From Ovis canadensis (taxonomy: Eukaryota; Chordata; Mammalia; Artiodactyla; Bovidae), in contig NC_091246.1 in the NCBI RefSeq assembly GCF_042477335.2, positions 255,239,501-255,303,500 on the forward strand: a stretch of DNA of 64,000 bases, written 5' to 3'. Positions 48,805-59,856 of this stretch are shown here, piece by piece. Made by a program: the position numbers and the translations under genes. Every line of letters starts with the position of its first letter. Position 1 is the first letter of the stretch. The notes under the pieces were generated by a model. The model had not been told where the DNA came from. It saw nothing but the letters and a program-made list of their open reading frames with translations, and searched no databases.

Positions 48805-50605
48805 AAGCTTTGCCCAAAGCCCAAGGGCCAGAAGGTGCAGAGTCAGAGAGGGAATCTGGCATCTTGCCCCGAGCCCTGCTGCCCATGGCAGGGGGTCCGA
48901 GTGACTGAGACTAGGCTTCCCCCGGGGCCCACTCTGTGACACCTGCTGCCTGGAACTTTCCCCAAGACTCTTGGCACTACCCATCAGCTTCCTCTGAGCT
49001 TTTAGCTCACCCACCACCCGACTTAAAGGTATCCCTGACCCCCACCCCCACCCCCACCATCTCTCCTTCACGCGCTTTTGACTCTTTGCAGTCACAGGCT
49101 CACAGAATGTGATGATTATCTGTTGCAGACACACCTTCCTGCCTGGAAGCCAGTTCCATGAGGCCTGACACCTGGAGGTTGCCCCTCCACGTTTTGCAAG
49201 TCGGGATCAATGACCGGATCTTGGTGCCAGGGAAAGCGTGGGTGGCGAGAGGATCCAGGTGGTCCCCTCGCAGACCCCACGCATCGCAGCTCATGGCAAA
49301 AAGAATATTCAGAAGTCCAACCTGCTATGACCCAGAGAAGGAGCAATTTCATTCCGGAGTGGGTCAGGGAAGGCTTCCTGGAGGAGGCAGTTTCTAAGCT
49401 GACTTGAAGGATGAGGTGATAGGGGACGAATGAGGACATTCGCTCAGAAGCCGAAGGAAGGCCAGTGTGGCAGAGTCTGACCGAGACCTCCGCTGCCGTT
49501 CCCAGGATGGGCGCCAAGGAGCAGCTCAGTGGGTCTTAACTTGGGGGTGGGGGGATGGGCAAGAAAAATGTCAACTTTAATTTTTTTCAGGGTTCTGCTA
49601 CCCTCGTGTGAAAACAAAAAAATCAGCTAAGCATCGACTCTTAAAAAGAGAAAATTCAAATTTTTTTTTTTTGCCTGCTATTTGTGAGACCAGAGCTGCG
49701 GCGGCCTGCCTGGCCCTGCAGGGCCTGCTCTCAGAACAGGACTGAGCTGCAGGTGCCCCGGCCCCCCAATCCCTGGCCATCTGTCTGGGAAGGCCCATTG
49801 TGGGGGCTCTGACATCACAGCGGGGGGCAGCGTGATGTCACAGGCCCCATTGTGGAGGCTGAGGCGCCCCCTCCAGAGGCAGCCGCCCAATCCTATTATG
49901 CACAGGCTCCGGACAAAGGCAGGCGCTTTGTGTTCTACCCCGACTGAAGCGAGTCCCGGCTCGGAGGGCGGGGCGGAGAGGGGCTGTGCATTCCAGAGGC
50001 CGCCTCCCCCCCGCGGGCCCCGGGTCAGGCGCGAGGCCCCGCTGCCCCACCCCCCCCACCCCCGGGCCCAACCCTGCTCACTGGACTCCCAGCAAGTGGG
50101 ACAGCAGAGATAAAGAGAGCCAAGGTCCCACACTTCCTGCCCCAGACCCAAGGCCACCACCTGTGATGAGAAGCCAGAGACAGAAGCTCCTGAACGCCCT
50201 ATGGGACAGGCAGCCTCGAGACAGGGGGAGAGGCCAGGGCGGGGAGAGGGGGCAGGGGTGGCTGGAGTCAGAGGGGAAAGCGCCGGGAGCACTGACCTGG
50301 GAAGCTGGCCTCGGCCGCAGGTGGGGACCGGCCGAGACAGGGCAGGACCGGCCACCCAGCAGCGTCAGTGAGCAGCTCTGAGCGCCTACTGAGCGCACCC
50401 TGGCCTGGGCAGTGGACTGCTCATCTGGTCCCTGAAACCCTGGGCCGTGGTGCCCAGTGCCAACTGCAGGCCTGGCTGCTTCCGACAGGGACTCAGGGGT
50501 CCCTCGGGGAGGGGGGCGGGCCTCCTGAGGCTCAAGCTCTGGGTTTGCAGTTCCTCCTCTGCCACTGACGTGCGGGCTCCCCCCTCACTGAGCCTCCCTT
50601 TACAC
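48805..50605. other. Intergenic stretch with a candidate regulatory element
   Basis: Unique, repeat-poor DNA. The palindromic element at 49795-49854 sits within a locally GC-rich zone (about 49.68-50.1 kb) that also has two CCAAT boxes. No coding region supported. Confidence 0.5.
49795..49854. promoter_or_regulatory. Paired CCATTGTG boxes around an inverted TGACATCAC repeat
   Basis: TGACATCAC at 49810-49818 and its exact reverse complement GTGATGTCA at 49832-49840 form a 9-bp inverted repeat with a 13-bp G-rich loop. CCATTGTG (SOX-like) lies outside each arm, at 49795-49802 and 49847-49854, in direct orientation. TGACATCA is one change from the CRE TGACGTCA. The arrangement is plain in the sequence; a regulatory role is inferred. 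Confidence 0.45.
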
Positions 50606-50611
50606 AGCCAT

Positions 50612-50890
50612 GAAGTGGAATATTTACTGGAAGGGCTCCTGCTGAAGCTGAAGCCCCAATATTTGGGCGCCTGATGCAAAGACCTGATTCGCTGGAAAAC
50701 ACCTTGATGCTGGGAAAGACTGAGGGCAGAAGGAGAAGGGGACGACAGAGGATGAGATGGTTGGATGGCATCACTGACTAGATGGACATGAATTTGAGTA
50801 AACGCCGGGAGATGCTGAAGGACAGGGAAGCCTGGCGTGCTGCAGTCCATGGGGTCGCAGAGTCGGACACGACTGGGCGACTGAACAGCA
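50612..50890 (+). mobile_element. 5'-truncated BovB LINE 3' end
   Basis: Forward copy: CTGGAAGGGCTCCTGCTGAA, TGATGCTGGGAAAGACTGAG, GACAGAGGATGAGATGGTTG, GACAGGGAAGCCTGGCGTGC, GTCGGACACGACTGGGCGAC. Frameshifts break the coding remnant. Confidence 0.9.
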
Positions 50891-53800
50891 GTCGTGAACT
50901 GGGACTCAGTGTCCCTCACAGGGCGGTCCTAATGGCTGGACAAGACAGTGTGGGCGCCCAGGACGCTGCTCCCGGTGGGGAGGGCAGGGACTGCTCCGGT
51001 CCTGGCCCCCCAGCCCCACCGCCATCCCTCCTGGGGTTTCAATCCTCCCCAGCTGGCATCTGCATCCTTTGAAGGACCTGTCTGGGGACACCTAGGTGGG
51101 GGAGGGACAGCCCCTCCAGGAGAGGTCTGCGCTCCGCCCCGGTGCCTTCTAGTGGGTCTCTCCATCCTTGGCAGAGTGCCCGGGTGTGCAAGGAGGCCAG
51201 GGGTAGCTTGGTTTCGGACAACAAAGTCCTCTTTCTCCCCAGCCTGAGGAATGCCTGGCACCTCTCCCACCCCCGCCCCATCCGTATCTGTTACCCAGAC
51301 CCAGTGCTCGCTCCGCGGGGCCCAGGCTGGGCATGGGCTCCGCCCTGAGCCTCTGGGGCAGCGAGGACCCTCTGTGCTGTGGACGTGGCTTCCCTGCCCC
51401 TGAGCAGCCTCCCCTGCCTGCCATCTCTCTCTCTCACACGCACACACACGCGCGCACACACGCACACGGTCCCCCGGAACAGCCCAGCCCTGGGCTCGCG
51501 GGCCTGAGCCCCATTCAGAACCCATGGCCGGCCCAGCCTGGGCCGTGGACGCCTGCAGCAGCCTGAGCAGGAGGACGAGCCCCCGAGGGTGAGCGCCGCC
51601 TCACCCTGTTGTTCCTGTGACTTTGTACTTGATGATGTTTTTAAAAATACCCTAACTTGGCAAAGCAGGAAGTCACAGCCCCACCCACGCTTGCCCCCTT
51701 TCTCTGAATCGGTGTGGGCATGTGAGGCCCCAAGGTCTGAGCTCCTGACTGTTCAAGCCTCTCATGTCTACCAAGGTGGACGCAGAGGCCCAGAATGGGC
51801 GAGAGGTTCCGAGGCCTTGGAGCCTGGTCGGGCTGGACCCGCAGGGAGGATGGGCCGGTGAGGCCACGTGAGCTCTGACGGGAGCTCAGTCTGAGCCCAG
51901 CCAAGGGCAGGAGGAGGGCTGACTCCCCTCCGTCCAGATGGGGACACTGAGGAGCGGCAAGGAGCCTCCCGAGGCTGCCAGTGGGGAGCAGTGAGAGTGT
52001 GCACTCCAGTCCTGGTCCCGCGGTGGGAGGGGCGGTCAGAGATGCCGAGCCCCGGGTGCCCTCCCTGCCCACCGCAGCGCCCAGGACGGCCCGAGGACTC
52101 AGCAAGGGCAGGCCTGATGGGGCGGCGGGGAGGGGCCTTCAGATCCAGGCTGCTGCCCTGGTCTTGACCCCCCCTGGCGGGGCTGCCCTCTTGCCATAGC
52201 CCTGGGCAGATTCTGCCCAGACACCCCAGGAATGTGTGGGGAACAGGGCTCAGGAGGATGAGGCCTGGGGACCAGGGCGGGCAGAACACGAGAGCTGCGT
52301 GTCTGGACGCTCCCTGCGCCCTGGGGCTGGACCGCGGCCGGCAGAGGGGGCCCCAAGGGCACGCGGTCATCCCTGAGTGCTGTGTGACCCTCGGGGTGTG
52401 GCTACTCGTCTCTGGTTTCCCGGGCTGCAAAGCGGAGCCCAGCAGCAGGGGATTAAGGCCTCGGATCCTGCTGACGGCATGAGGTTGGGACTTCTGGCAG
52501 GAGGGGAGACAGAGGTGGGGGCATCCCAATGTGGGCTCTGCTCCCTGCCTTCCACTGCAGCCTCAGGAATCGCCTTAATTACAGTGTCAGCCTCCCTGCG
52601 CTTCCTGCCATAAACCCAGGAATCTAAATTAGAAGGCAGCAGACCTGCTCCCCCTTCTCTCCGACCCCCCAAGTCTGCCGGGAAGTTCTCCTGGAGACAG
52701 GCCACCAGCGGGGGGCTGCCGACAGAGGTGCCCAGGGCTTAGACTGGGGTGGGGGCCCGCGGGAGGGAGGCTGTCCCCAGAATCCCTGCGCCTGTCCCTG
52801 CGAGTGCCTGCTGTGTGCCAGGCACGGGGCTGAAGGAGCACGTTTCCTCCTCCTGGCGGTGGTGTTAGGCAGACTCCAAGGTCCTTTGTACAGAGGGAGA
52901 AACTGAGGCACGCGTCCAAGGCCAGCTGGGGTGCTGGAGGCTCAGCTGGCTGCACTCCGGGCCCCAGCTCCCAGGCGGGGGTTGGCCCTTCTGCAGAAGG
53001 CGGCGTCCATCCTGGGCCGGGCCTACCCAGAGCCTGCTCCCTGGCAGCCGCAGCGGGAGGGTGCTGGGCTGGGGTCGGGGAGCCTCTGGGCAGCTACCAG
53101 GCAGGGCCGGAGCGATGCCTCCAGCCAGACCAGGTCACCCAGCGCTGGGGCTGGGCCCTCAGATTAGGGGTGAAGCCCAGCCAGGGGCCAGGGTGAGTGC
53201 ATGTGTGTGTGTGTGTGTGGGGTTTGTGTCTGTGTGTGACAGTGAGTGTGTGTGCGCGTGTGTGGTGGGGAAGTGAGGTCATCTGGGCAGAAGGGAGCTG
53301 AGCCTGTCCAAACCACTGGAGCCTCTGGGGAGGAGAGACAGACGTCTGCGGGGAGATGGAGGGTGGAGGGTGCTCGGGGTGGGGAGGAGACCAAGGCAGG
53401 AAGGGAGAGAAAGGATGGACAGAGCCAGAGGGCTGGGGTGGGGGGTGGGCGGGAGGCGGACAGACGGACAGGACGGACGGGACCCTGGAGGGGTCGGGAT
53501 GGTGCGGGGGAGACGAACCATGCCCAGGGAGAGGGCGAATCTGACAAAGAGGGAGCTGAGGCTGGAGGTGGGAGGGGGCATCCCAGAGGGAAGGAGGCCG
53601 TCCAGGCAGCTTCTGCCCGTGCGCCCCTGAGTAGCGGCCCAGCGAGGACCCCTTACGTCTGCTTTTGGTCGGGGGTCTAAGATCACTCCTTGCCTGCATG
53701 TTGCCTGGTGTGGTCCACCTAAAGGGCGAGACCGGAGGCCGGGCGGTCAGGGGGTGGCCCCAGGGTGACCCCGAGGGCGCGGGGACGAGCAGGGGAGGCG

Positions 53801-54105
53801 GGAGGGCAGGAGGGGCCGCTCAGCAGCAGGAGCGGCACAGGCTGCTCGGAGGCGGGTGCAGAGCTGGGTCCGTCCCAGAGCCTGGCAGGGCAAGGCAGGG
53901 CCCAGGCAGCCGCTTCTCAGCAGCCGCAGCTCCGTCCTGCTCTGGCCTCTCGTCACCCAGCTCTCAGTGCGGCTTACTGGGCGCCGCGGGCCCGGCGGCC
54001 CGGCTGACTGCTCACTGTGCTTGCTCTGACCCCGCGGCTCTCAGGCATGATGACTTTCCCCTATGGGGCATCTGACGGCGTCTGAGACATGCTTGGTCGT
54101 ACAGC
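50891..54105. other. Intergenic stretch, no gene
   Basis: 3.2 kb of unique GC-rich DNA without ruminant SINEs. Simple repeats are a CA/CG-rich run at about 51432-51468 and a TG-rich run at about 53200-53265. A purine-rich patch lies at 53330-53600. I see no supported exon. Confidence 0.5.
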
Positions 54106-54109
54106 CGGG

Positions 54110-54172
54110 GTGTGTGTGTTGCTGGTGTCTAGTGGTAAAGGCCAGCGATGCTAACCATCCTACAGGACACCT
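54110..54172. repeat. MER5A-like DNA transposon fragment
   Basis: GTTGCTGGTGTCTAGTGGTA and GCCAGCGATGCTAACCATCC followed by TACAGGACAC resemble part of the hAT-type element MER5A. Short and adjoining the BovB, so orientation and limits are uncertain. Confidence 0.5.
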
Positions 54173-54184
54173 CATGTAAGTGAG

Positions 54185-56665
54185 AGAAAGCTGAATGGCT
54201 GTGAAGACCTGCAAGACCTTCTAGAACTAACACCCCCAAAAGATGTCCTTTTCATCGTAGGGGACTGGAATGCAAAAGTAGGAAGTCAAGAGATACCTGG
54301 AGTAACACAAATTCGGCCTTGGAGTACAGAATGAAGCAGGGCAAAGGCTAACAGTTTTGCCAAGACAACGCGCTGGTCATAGCAAACACTCTCTTCCAAC
54401 AACACAAGAGAAGACTCTACACACAGCCATCACCAGATGGTCAATACCACAATCAGACTGATTATATTCTTTGTAGGCAAAGATGGAGAAGCTCTATACA
54501 ATCAGCAAAAACAAGACTGGGAGCTTACTGTGGCTCAGATCATGAACTCCTTATAGCCAAATTCAGACTTAAATTGAAGAAAGTGGGGAAAACCACTCGA
54601 CCATTCAGGGAGGACCTAAATCAAATCCCTTACAATTATGCAGTGGAAGTGAGAAATAGATTTAAGGGACTAGATCTGATAGATAGAGTGCCTGATGAAC
54701 TATGGAATGAGGTTCGTGACATTGTACAGGAGACAGGGATCAAGACCATCCCCATGGAAAAGAAATGCAAAAGGGCAAAATGATTATCTGAGGAGGCCTT
54801 ACAAATAGCTGTGAAAAGAAGAGAAGGGAAAGGCAAAGGAGAAAAGGAAAGATATACCCATCTGAATGCAGAATTCCAAAGAATAGCAAGGAGAGATAAG
54901 AAAGCCTTCCTCAGTGATCAGTGCAAAGAAAGAGAGGAAAACAACAGAATGGGAAAGACTAGAGATCTCTTCAAGAAAATTAGAGATGCCAAGGAAACAT
55001 TTCATGTAAAGATGGGCTCGATAAAGGACATAAATGGTCTGGACCTAACAGAAGCAGAAGATATTAAGAAGAGGTGGCAAGAATACACAGAAGAACTGTA
55101 CAAAAAAGATCTTCACGACCCAGATAATCATGATGGTGTGATCACTCACCTAGAGCCAGACATCCTGGAATGTGAAGTCAAGTGGGCCTTAGAAAGCATC
55201 AACCCAAACAAAGCCAGTGGAGGTGATGGAATTCCAGTTGAGCTATTTCCAATCCTAAAAGATGATGCTGTGAAAGTGCTGCACTCAATATGCCAGCAAA
55301 TTTGGAAAACTCAGCAGTGGCCACAGGACTGGAAAAGGTCAGTTTTCATTCCAATCCCAAGGAAAGGCAATGCCAAGGAATGCTCAAACTACTGCACAGT
55401 TGCACTCATCTCACATGCTAGCAAAGCAATGCTCAAAATTCTCCAAGCCAGGCTTCAACAGTACGTGACCCATGAACTTCCAGATGTTCAAGCTGATTTT
55501 AGAAAAGGCAGAGGAACCAGAGATCAAATTGCCAACATCCGCTGGATCATGGGAAAAGCAAGAGAGTTCCAGAAAAACATCTATTTCTGCTTTATTGACT
55601 ATACCAAAGCGTTTGATTGTGTGGATCACAATAAACTGTGGAAAATTCTGAAAGAGATGGGACTACCAGACCACCTGACCTGCCTCTTGAGAAATCTGTA
55701 TGCAGGTCAGGAAGCAACAGTCAGAACTGAACATGGAACAACAGACTGGTTCCAAATAGGAAAAGGAGTACGTCAAGGCTGTATATTGTCACCCTGCTTA
55801 TTTGACTTATATGCAGAGTACATCATGAGAAACGCTGGACTGGATGAAGCACAAGCTGGAATCAAGATTGCCGGGAGAAATATCAATAACCTCAGATATG
55901 CAGATGACACCACCCTTATGGCAGAAAGTGAAGAGGAACTAAAAAGCCTCTTGATGAAAGTGAAAGAGGAGAGTGAAAAAGTTGGCTTAAAACTCAACAT
56001 TCAGAAAACTAAGATCATGGCATCTGGTCCCATCACTTCATGGCAAATAGATGGGGAAAGAGTGGAAACAGTGTCAGACTTTATTTTGGGGGGCTCCAAA
56101 ATCACTGCAGATGGTGATTGCAGCCATGAAATTAAAAGATGCTTGCTCCTTGGAAGAAAAGCTGTGATCAACCTAGATAGCATATTAAAAAGCAGAGACA
56201 TTACTTTGCCAACAAAGATCCATCTAGTCAAAGCTATGGTTTTTCCAGTGGTCATGTATGGATGTGAGAGTTGGACTATAAAGAAAGCTGAGCGCCGAAG
56301 AATTGATGCTTTTGAACTGTGGTGTTGGAGAAGACTCTTGAGAGTCCCTTGGACTGCAAGGAGATCCAACCAGTCCATTTTAAAGGAAATCAGTCCTGAA
56401 TATTCATGGGAAGGACTGATACTCAAGCTGAGTTTGGCCACCTGATGTGAAGAACTGACCCATTTGAAAAGACCTTGATGCTGGAAAAGATTGAAGGCGT
56501 TAGGAGAAGGGGGCAACAGAGGATGAGATGGTTGGATGACATCACCAACTCAATGGGCATCAGTTTGAGCAATTCCGGGAGCTGGTGGTGGACAGGGAGG
56601 CCTGGCGTGCTGCAGTCCATGGGGTCGCAAAGAGCCAGGCCTGCCTGAGCGACTGACCTGTCCCA
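54185..56665 (+). mobile_element. BovB LINE, second 2.5-kb 5'-truncated copy
   Basis: Forward copy beginning in the endonuclease (about GAAGACCTGCAAGACCTTCT at 54209), through GACTGGAATGCAAAAGTAGG, the RT, and ending in the BovB tail GTGGTGGACAGGGAGGCCTG at 56584 and following. The endonuclease part is frameshifted (54190-54570). A TGA at 54781-54783 and a deletion near 56435 break the frame. Its 5' break and stop match those of the reverse copy at 43.3-45.8 kb. Confidence 0.95.
54784..56445 (+). pseudogene. BovB reverse transcriptase remnant with intact YADD
   Basis: About 550 codons open after an in-frame TGA, in the same frame as an upstream 70-codon segment (54574-54783). All RT boxes are visible: NKASGGDGIPVELFP, FIPIPRKGN, CFIDYTKAFDCVDH (catalytic Asp), GVRQGCILSPCLF and RYADDTT (YADD at 55897-55908), then KTKIMASGPITSW and [19 protein letters not shown]. 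The frame ends after WEGLILKLSLAT where a deletion shifts it. No ATG-led complete ORF remains, so it is not autonomous. Confidence 0.93.
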
Positions 56666-58035
56666 GCGTATCCGCCCCTTTCTGTTCTCAGCTGTGCCAT
56701 CTTAGTTCGCGCCTCAGGGCCTTTGAGCTGCCTTGCACTTGCCGTACTCGGAATTCCCTCTCCCCAGATCGTCACATAGCTGCTTGCTTTCTTATCCTTC
56801 CAGAACCAGCTCACTCATTCTCTTCTTCGAGTGGCTGACGTCCCCACACCCTCCCACGCTGTCCACTGTAAACCTCTTGAGTATTTCCCTTCCAGCATTT
56901 ACCCCAAATCGTGGAGATCTTGTTTATTTATTCAAGCCCTTATTTATAGTTTGTTTACCCTCTACTCGGCTGTGAGCTCCATGAAGCCTGGGAACTTTGG
57001 CTCCCAGCGGGACCCAGGCTCTGAACACCGGGTGATAAGATTCAGAACTCAACTAGAACAACTGGGGCTGTTTTGAGAGCTTTGCGTAGCTCAGTCCTAT
57101 GAGGTAGGCAACACTGCAGTGCCCGATTCAGACGAGGAAACTGAGGCTCAGGGATACCCAGTGGCTTGGTCAAAGGAACGCAGCTAGCTAGTGCCTGAGC
57201 CGGGGTGGGAACCCGGCAGGCTGGCTTCTGAGGCCAGCCCGAGCCGTGCCGCGCTGCGGCCTCTCTGCAGCCTCAGTGGCGGGGTGACCTGCTCACCAGG
57301 ACGCTTGCCTGTCTCTCCCTGAGAGAGCCTCCCCCCGCCGTCCGCTTGCCCCCCACGTTTGGGAAGCTGCTGTCAGTGGAGTGGAGGTTTTGACAAGGAG
57401 GCAGTCAGGGTGCCTTTGTCTCCCAGTCAGCAGAGAGAAACGGCTCCTCTGGGCAGCTCCTGACGGTGGGGAGGCTTGGGGAGCCAGAGTGGGGGGCTCC
57501 ACCCGTGGGGCTCGCCCACCGCAGTCACCACACTGGGGGCACGTGCACTGCCCTGGGTCCCTGTCAACTCTGCCAGGTGCTCCTGGGCCCGGAGAGGAGG
57601 GGTCCCCCTGTCTGCCTGGCAGGGCAGGGGCAGAGCGCAGGCTGAGTCGGGACATTGTGCACAAGCTCCCCACGGGGGCCTTCCCGCCCAGCTGGCAGTC
57701 TCTAAGGAAGAGCTGCAACCACGAGGGGCCGCCATGGCAGGGGAGGAGGAAGCCCCCTGCAGCAGGCTGGGGCGCCCGGTGTGCGGGCGGGGTGGGGAGA
57801 GGAACTTGGGAGGCTTGCCGCCCGGATTCTGGCAGGAAGCCCTCCGGGCCCGAGCCCGCCGCCCGGCCCTTCTCCGTACTCCTGGGCCCTGTCTGCCTGG
57901 CTCTGGTGCCTCCTGATCTCCAGCAGCCGTGCTGTCCCGCCTGTTTCCCCCACGCCGCTTTCCCCGGTCCCGACCCGCCGCCAGCATCTGCGGTGCCGAT
58001 CGAGCGACACCCTGGACCTGCGCTCTGCCAGTGGC
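56666..58035. other. Intergenic stretch with L2 and MIR remnants
   Basis: L2 3' sequence at about 56690-57010, a MIR 3' piece at about 57105-57190 (CAGACGAGGAAACTGAGGCT), then GC-rich unique DNA to 58035. Long frames on both strands are low-complexity and unsupported. Confidence 0.5.
56690..57010 (+). repeat. L2 LINE 3' fragment
   Basis: CTCAGGGCCTTTGAGCTGCC, CTTGCCGTACTCGGAATTCC, CAGATCGTCACATAGCTGC, TGTGAGCTCCATGAAGCCTG in L2 order. Confidence 0.75.
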
Positions 58036-58494
58036 GCTGTGCGCGGCTGTGTCCAAAACTTTGCGGCCCCATGGACTGCGGCCCGCCAGGCTCCTCTGTC
58101 CATGGGATTTCCCAGGCAGGAATGCTGGCGTGGGCCGCCATGCCCGCCTCCAGGGCACCTTCCCGACCCGGGGACCACGCCCACGTCTCTTGGGTCCAGG
58201 GGCCACGCCCACGTCTCTTGGGTCCAGGGGCCACGCCCACGTCTCTTGGGTCCAGGGGCCACGCCCACGTCTCTTGGGTCCAGAGGCCACGCCCACGTCT
58301 CTTGGGTCCAGGGGCCACGCCCACGTCCCTTGGGTCCGGGGCCACGCCCACGTCCCTTGGGTCCAGGGGCCACGCCCACGTCTCTTGGGTCCGGGGGCCA
58401 CGCCCACGTCTCTTGGGTCCGGGGGCCACGCCCACGTCTCTTGGGTCTCTGCATGGCAGGCCGGCTCTCTGCCGCTGCGCCCCCTGGGAAGCTC
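58036..58494 (-). mobile_element. Bov-tA SINE carrying an internal minisatellite
   Basis: Reverse SINE: GTGTCCAAAACTTTGCGGCC, GGACTGCGGCCCGCCAGGCT, GGGATTTCCCAGGCAGGAAT, ACCTTCCCGACCCGGGGACC, then the array, and after it TCTCTGCATGGCAGGCCGGC and GCGCCCCCTGGGAAGCTC. The two halves join in consensus order, so the repeat lies within the element. Confidence 0.92.
58174..58447. repeat. About ten 28-bp tandem units expanded from within a SINE
   Basis: The unit GGCCACGCCCACGTCTCTTG plus GGTCCAGG repeats at 58174, 58201, 58229, 58257, 58285, 58313 and on to 58447. Units differ by single bases (TCTC/CCCT, CCAGG/CCGGG) and one or two are 27 bp. The unit matches the SINE segment around the tRNA box B (GGGATCGAACCCACGTCTCT in a typical copy). 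Confidence 0.95.
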
Positions 58495-59155
58495 ATTCCT
58501 TCGCTCTCACGTTCTTTTCTTGTGGGCTGGTTAGATCGTGGCTGCTAATCCCACAGGGCTGCGTTCATATTGTGCTTCATCACTGACTAGCTGTGTGATC
58601 TTGGGAAAGTCTCACCATCTTTCTGAGCCCCCAGTTTTGCAACAATGAGAAGAGGGACGATAAACAGGGATTTAGAGGTTTCACTGGGGTGAGGCATAGT
58701 GTTGAGTGTAAGGCCAGGCTTGTGGTAAGTGTTGCAGCCTCGGGAGCTTTTTTTAAATCTTTGCAAAACCTTTTCTGGGGCTTCCAGGGGCACATAGACT
58801 CCTAATAGCATCGCCCAACCCAATAAGACACGATTCTGAAGGCCTCCTGAAGGAAAGCAGGCAGCGGGCCCCGGGTTCTCGTCCTGACTCTGCATCGGGT
58901 TGCTGTGTGACCTGGGGTGTGCCATCACCCTCTCTGGGCCCCAGGTTCCCCGTCTGAACCCAGTGACTTGGACGACCTTAAGCAACAGACCTTTCTCCAT
59001 CTCAGTTGTTATCGGTAAAACGGAGGAGTAACAGTACCTACCTACAGGAAAGCTGAGAGGCACCCATGAATTAATGTACGTAAAGTACTTAGAACAGGTC
59101 TGATACGGTGGTTAGTGCTGCACAGATGTTAGCCGTTATTAGCTAACCTTGTCTC
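58495..59155. other. Intergenic stretch, MIR remnants
   Basis: MIR-like pieces at about 58555-58650 (TAGCTGTGTGATCTTGGGAA), 58880-58960 (TTGCTGTGTGACCTGGGGTG) and 59010-59145 (GGTAAAACGGAGGAGTAACA). No coding region. Confidence 0.55.
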
Positions 59156-59159
59156 TGAG

Positions 59160-59638
59160 GATCTTTTAAAAATCTGAGATATAATTTGCGTACTATAAAG
59201 TTCACCGTTTAAAAATATACGATTTGTCGTTTTTAGCATTTTCACCAGGCTGTGCAGCCATCGACGCGGTAATTCCAGGACACGCTCATCGCCCCCAAAT
59301 GAGGCTTCGTGCCTGTCAGCCTTGCTCATCCTGTACCCCTGGCAACCGCTAATCCATCTTCTTTTTTATTGTTTAAATTTTTAATTAAAGTATAGTTGAT
59401 ATATGACATTATGTAATATGGGTACATAATATAATGATTCACAATTTTTAAACTCCATTTATAGTTACTATAAAATATTGGTTACATTCCCTGTGTTATA
59501 CGACGTATCTTTATAGTTTATTTTACATGTAATAGTTGGTATCATTTACTCCCCTGTTCCTAAATTGCACCCCCCAACTGGTAACCGCTAGCTTTTTCTC
59601 TGCATCTATGAGGCTTTCTTTTCTGTTATATTCACTAG
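59160..59638 (-). repeat. L1 3' fragment (first part of an interrupted L1)
   Basis: Antisense L1 phrases: TACTATAAAGTTCACCGTTT, AGCATTTTCACCAGGCTGTG, ACCCCTGGCAACCGCTAATC, ATTAAAGTATAGTTGATATA. AT-rich against a GC-rich neighbourhood. Confidence 0.8.
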
Positions 59639-59762
59639 GCTTTTTTTTTTTTTTTAGGCTGAGCCGCGCAGTATATGGAATCTTAGCTCTCCAACCAGGG
59701 GTCAAGCCCCTGCCAGCCATTGGGAGCATGAAGTCTTAACCCCTGGACTGCCAGGGAAGTCC
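59639..59762 (-). mobile_element. CHR-type tRNA-derived SINE inside L1
   Basis: Reverse copy: T-tract, GGCTGAGCCGCGCAGTATAT, GGAATCTTAGCTCTCCAACC, GGGGTCAAGCCCC (box B complement), GAAGTCTTAACCCCTGGACT, GCCAGGGAAGTCCC. Confidence 0.9.
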
Positions 59763-59856
59763 CTGTTGTATGTTCCAGACTCCATACATAGGTGGCACCA
59801 TACAGTATTTGTCCCTCTCTGTCTGACTTATTTCATTTAGCATAATATCCTCCAAG
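59763..59856 (-). repeat. L1 3' fragment (continuation)
   Basis: CTCCATACATAGGTGGCACC, CTGACTTATTTCATTTAGCA and TAATATCCTCCAAG continue the antisense L1 between two SINE insertions. Confidence 0.75.

Noticed and set aside
54784-56445. A functional reverse transcriptase gene
   Set aside because: Catalytic boxes are intact but the frame follows a stop, lacks the endonuclease N terminus and is shifted before its end.
58174-58447. Resemblance to a CRISPR-like array
   Set aside because: Units are directly abutting with no unique spacers, in a vertebrate SINE.
57293-58586. About 400-residue frames on both strands
   Set aside because: They depend on the 28-bp minisatellite and GC-rich flank; no homology recognised.
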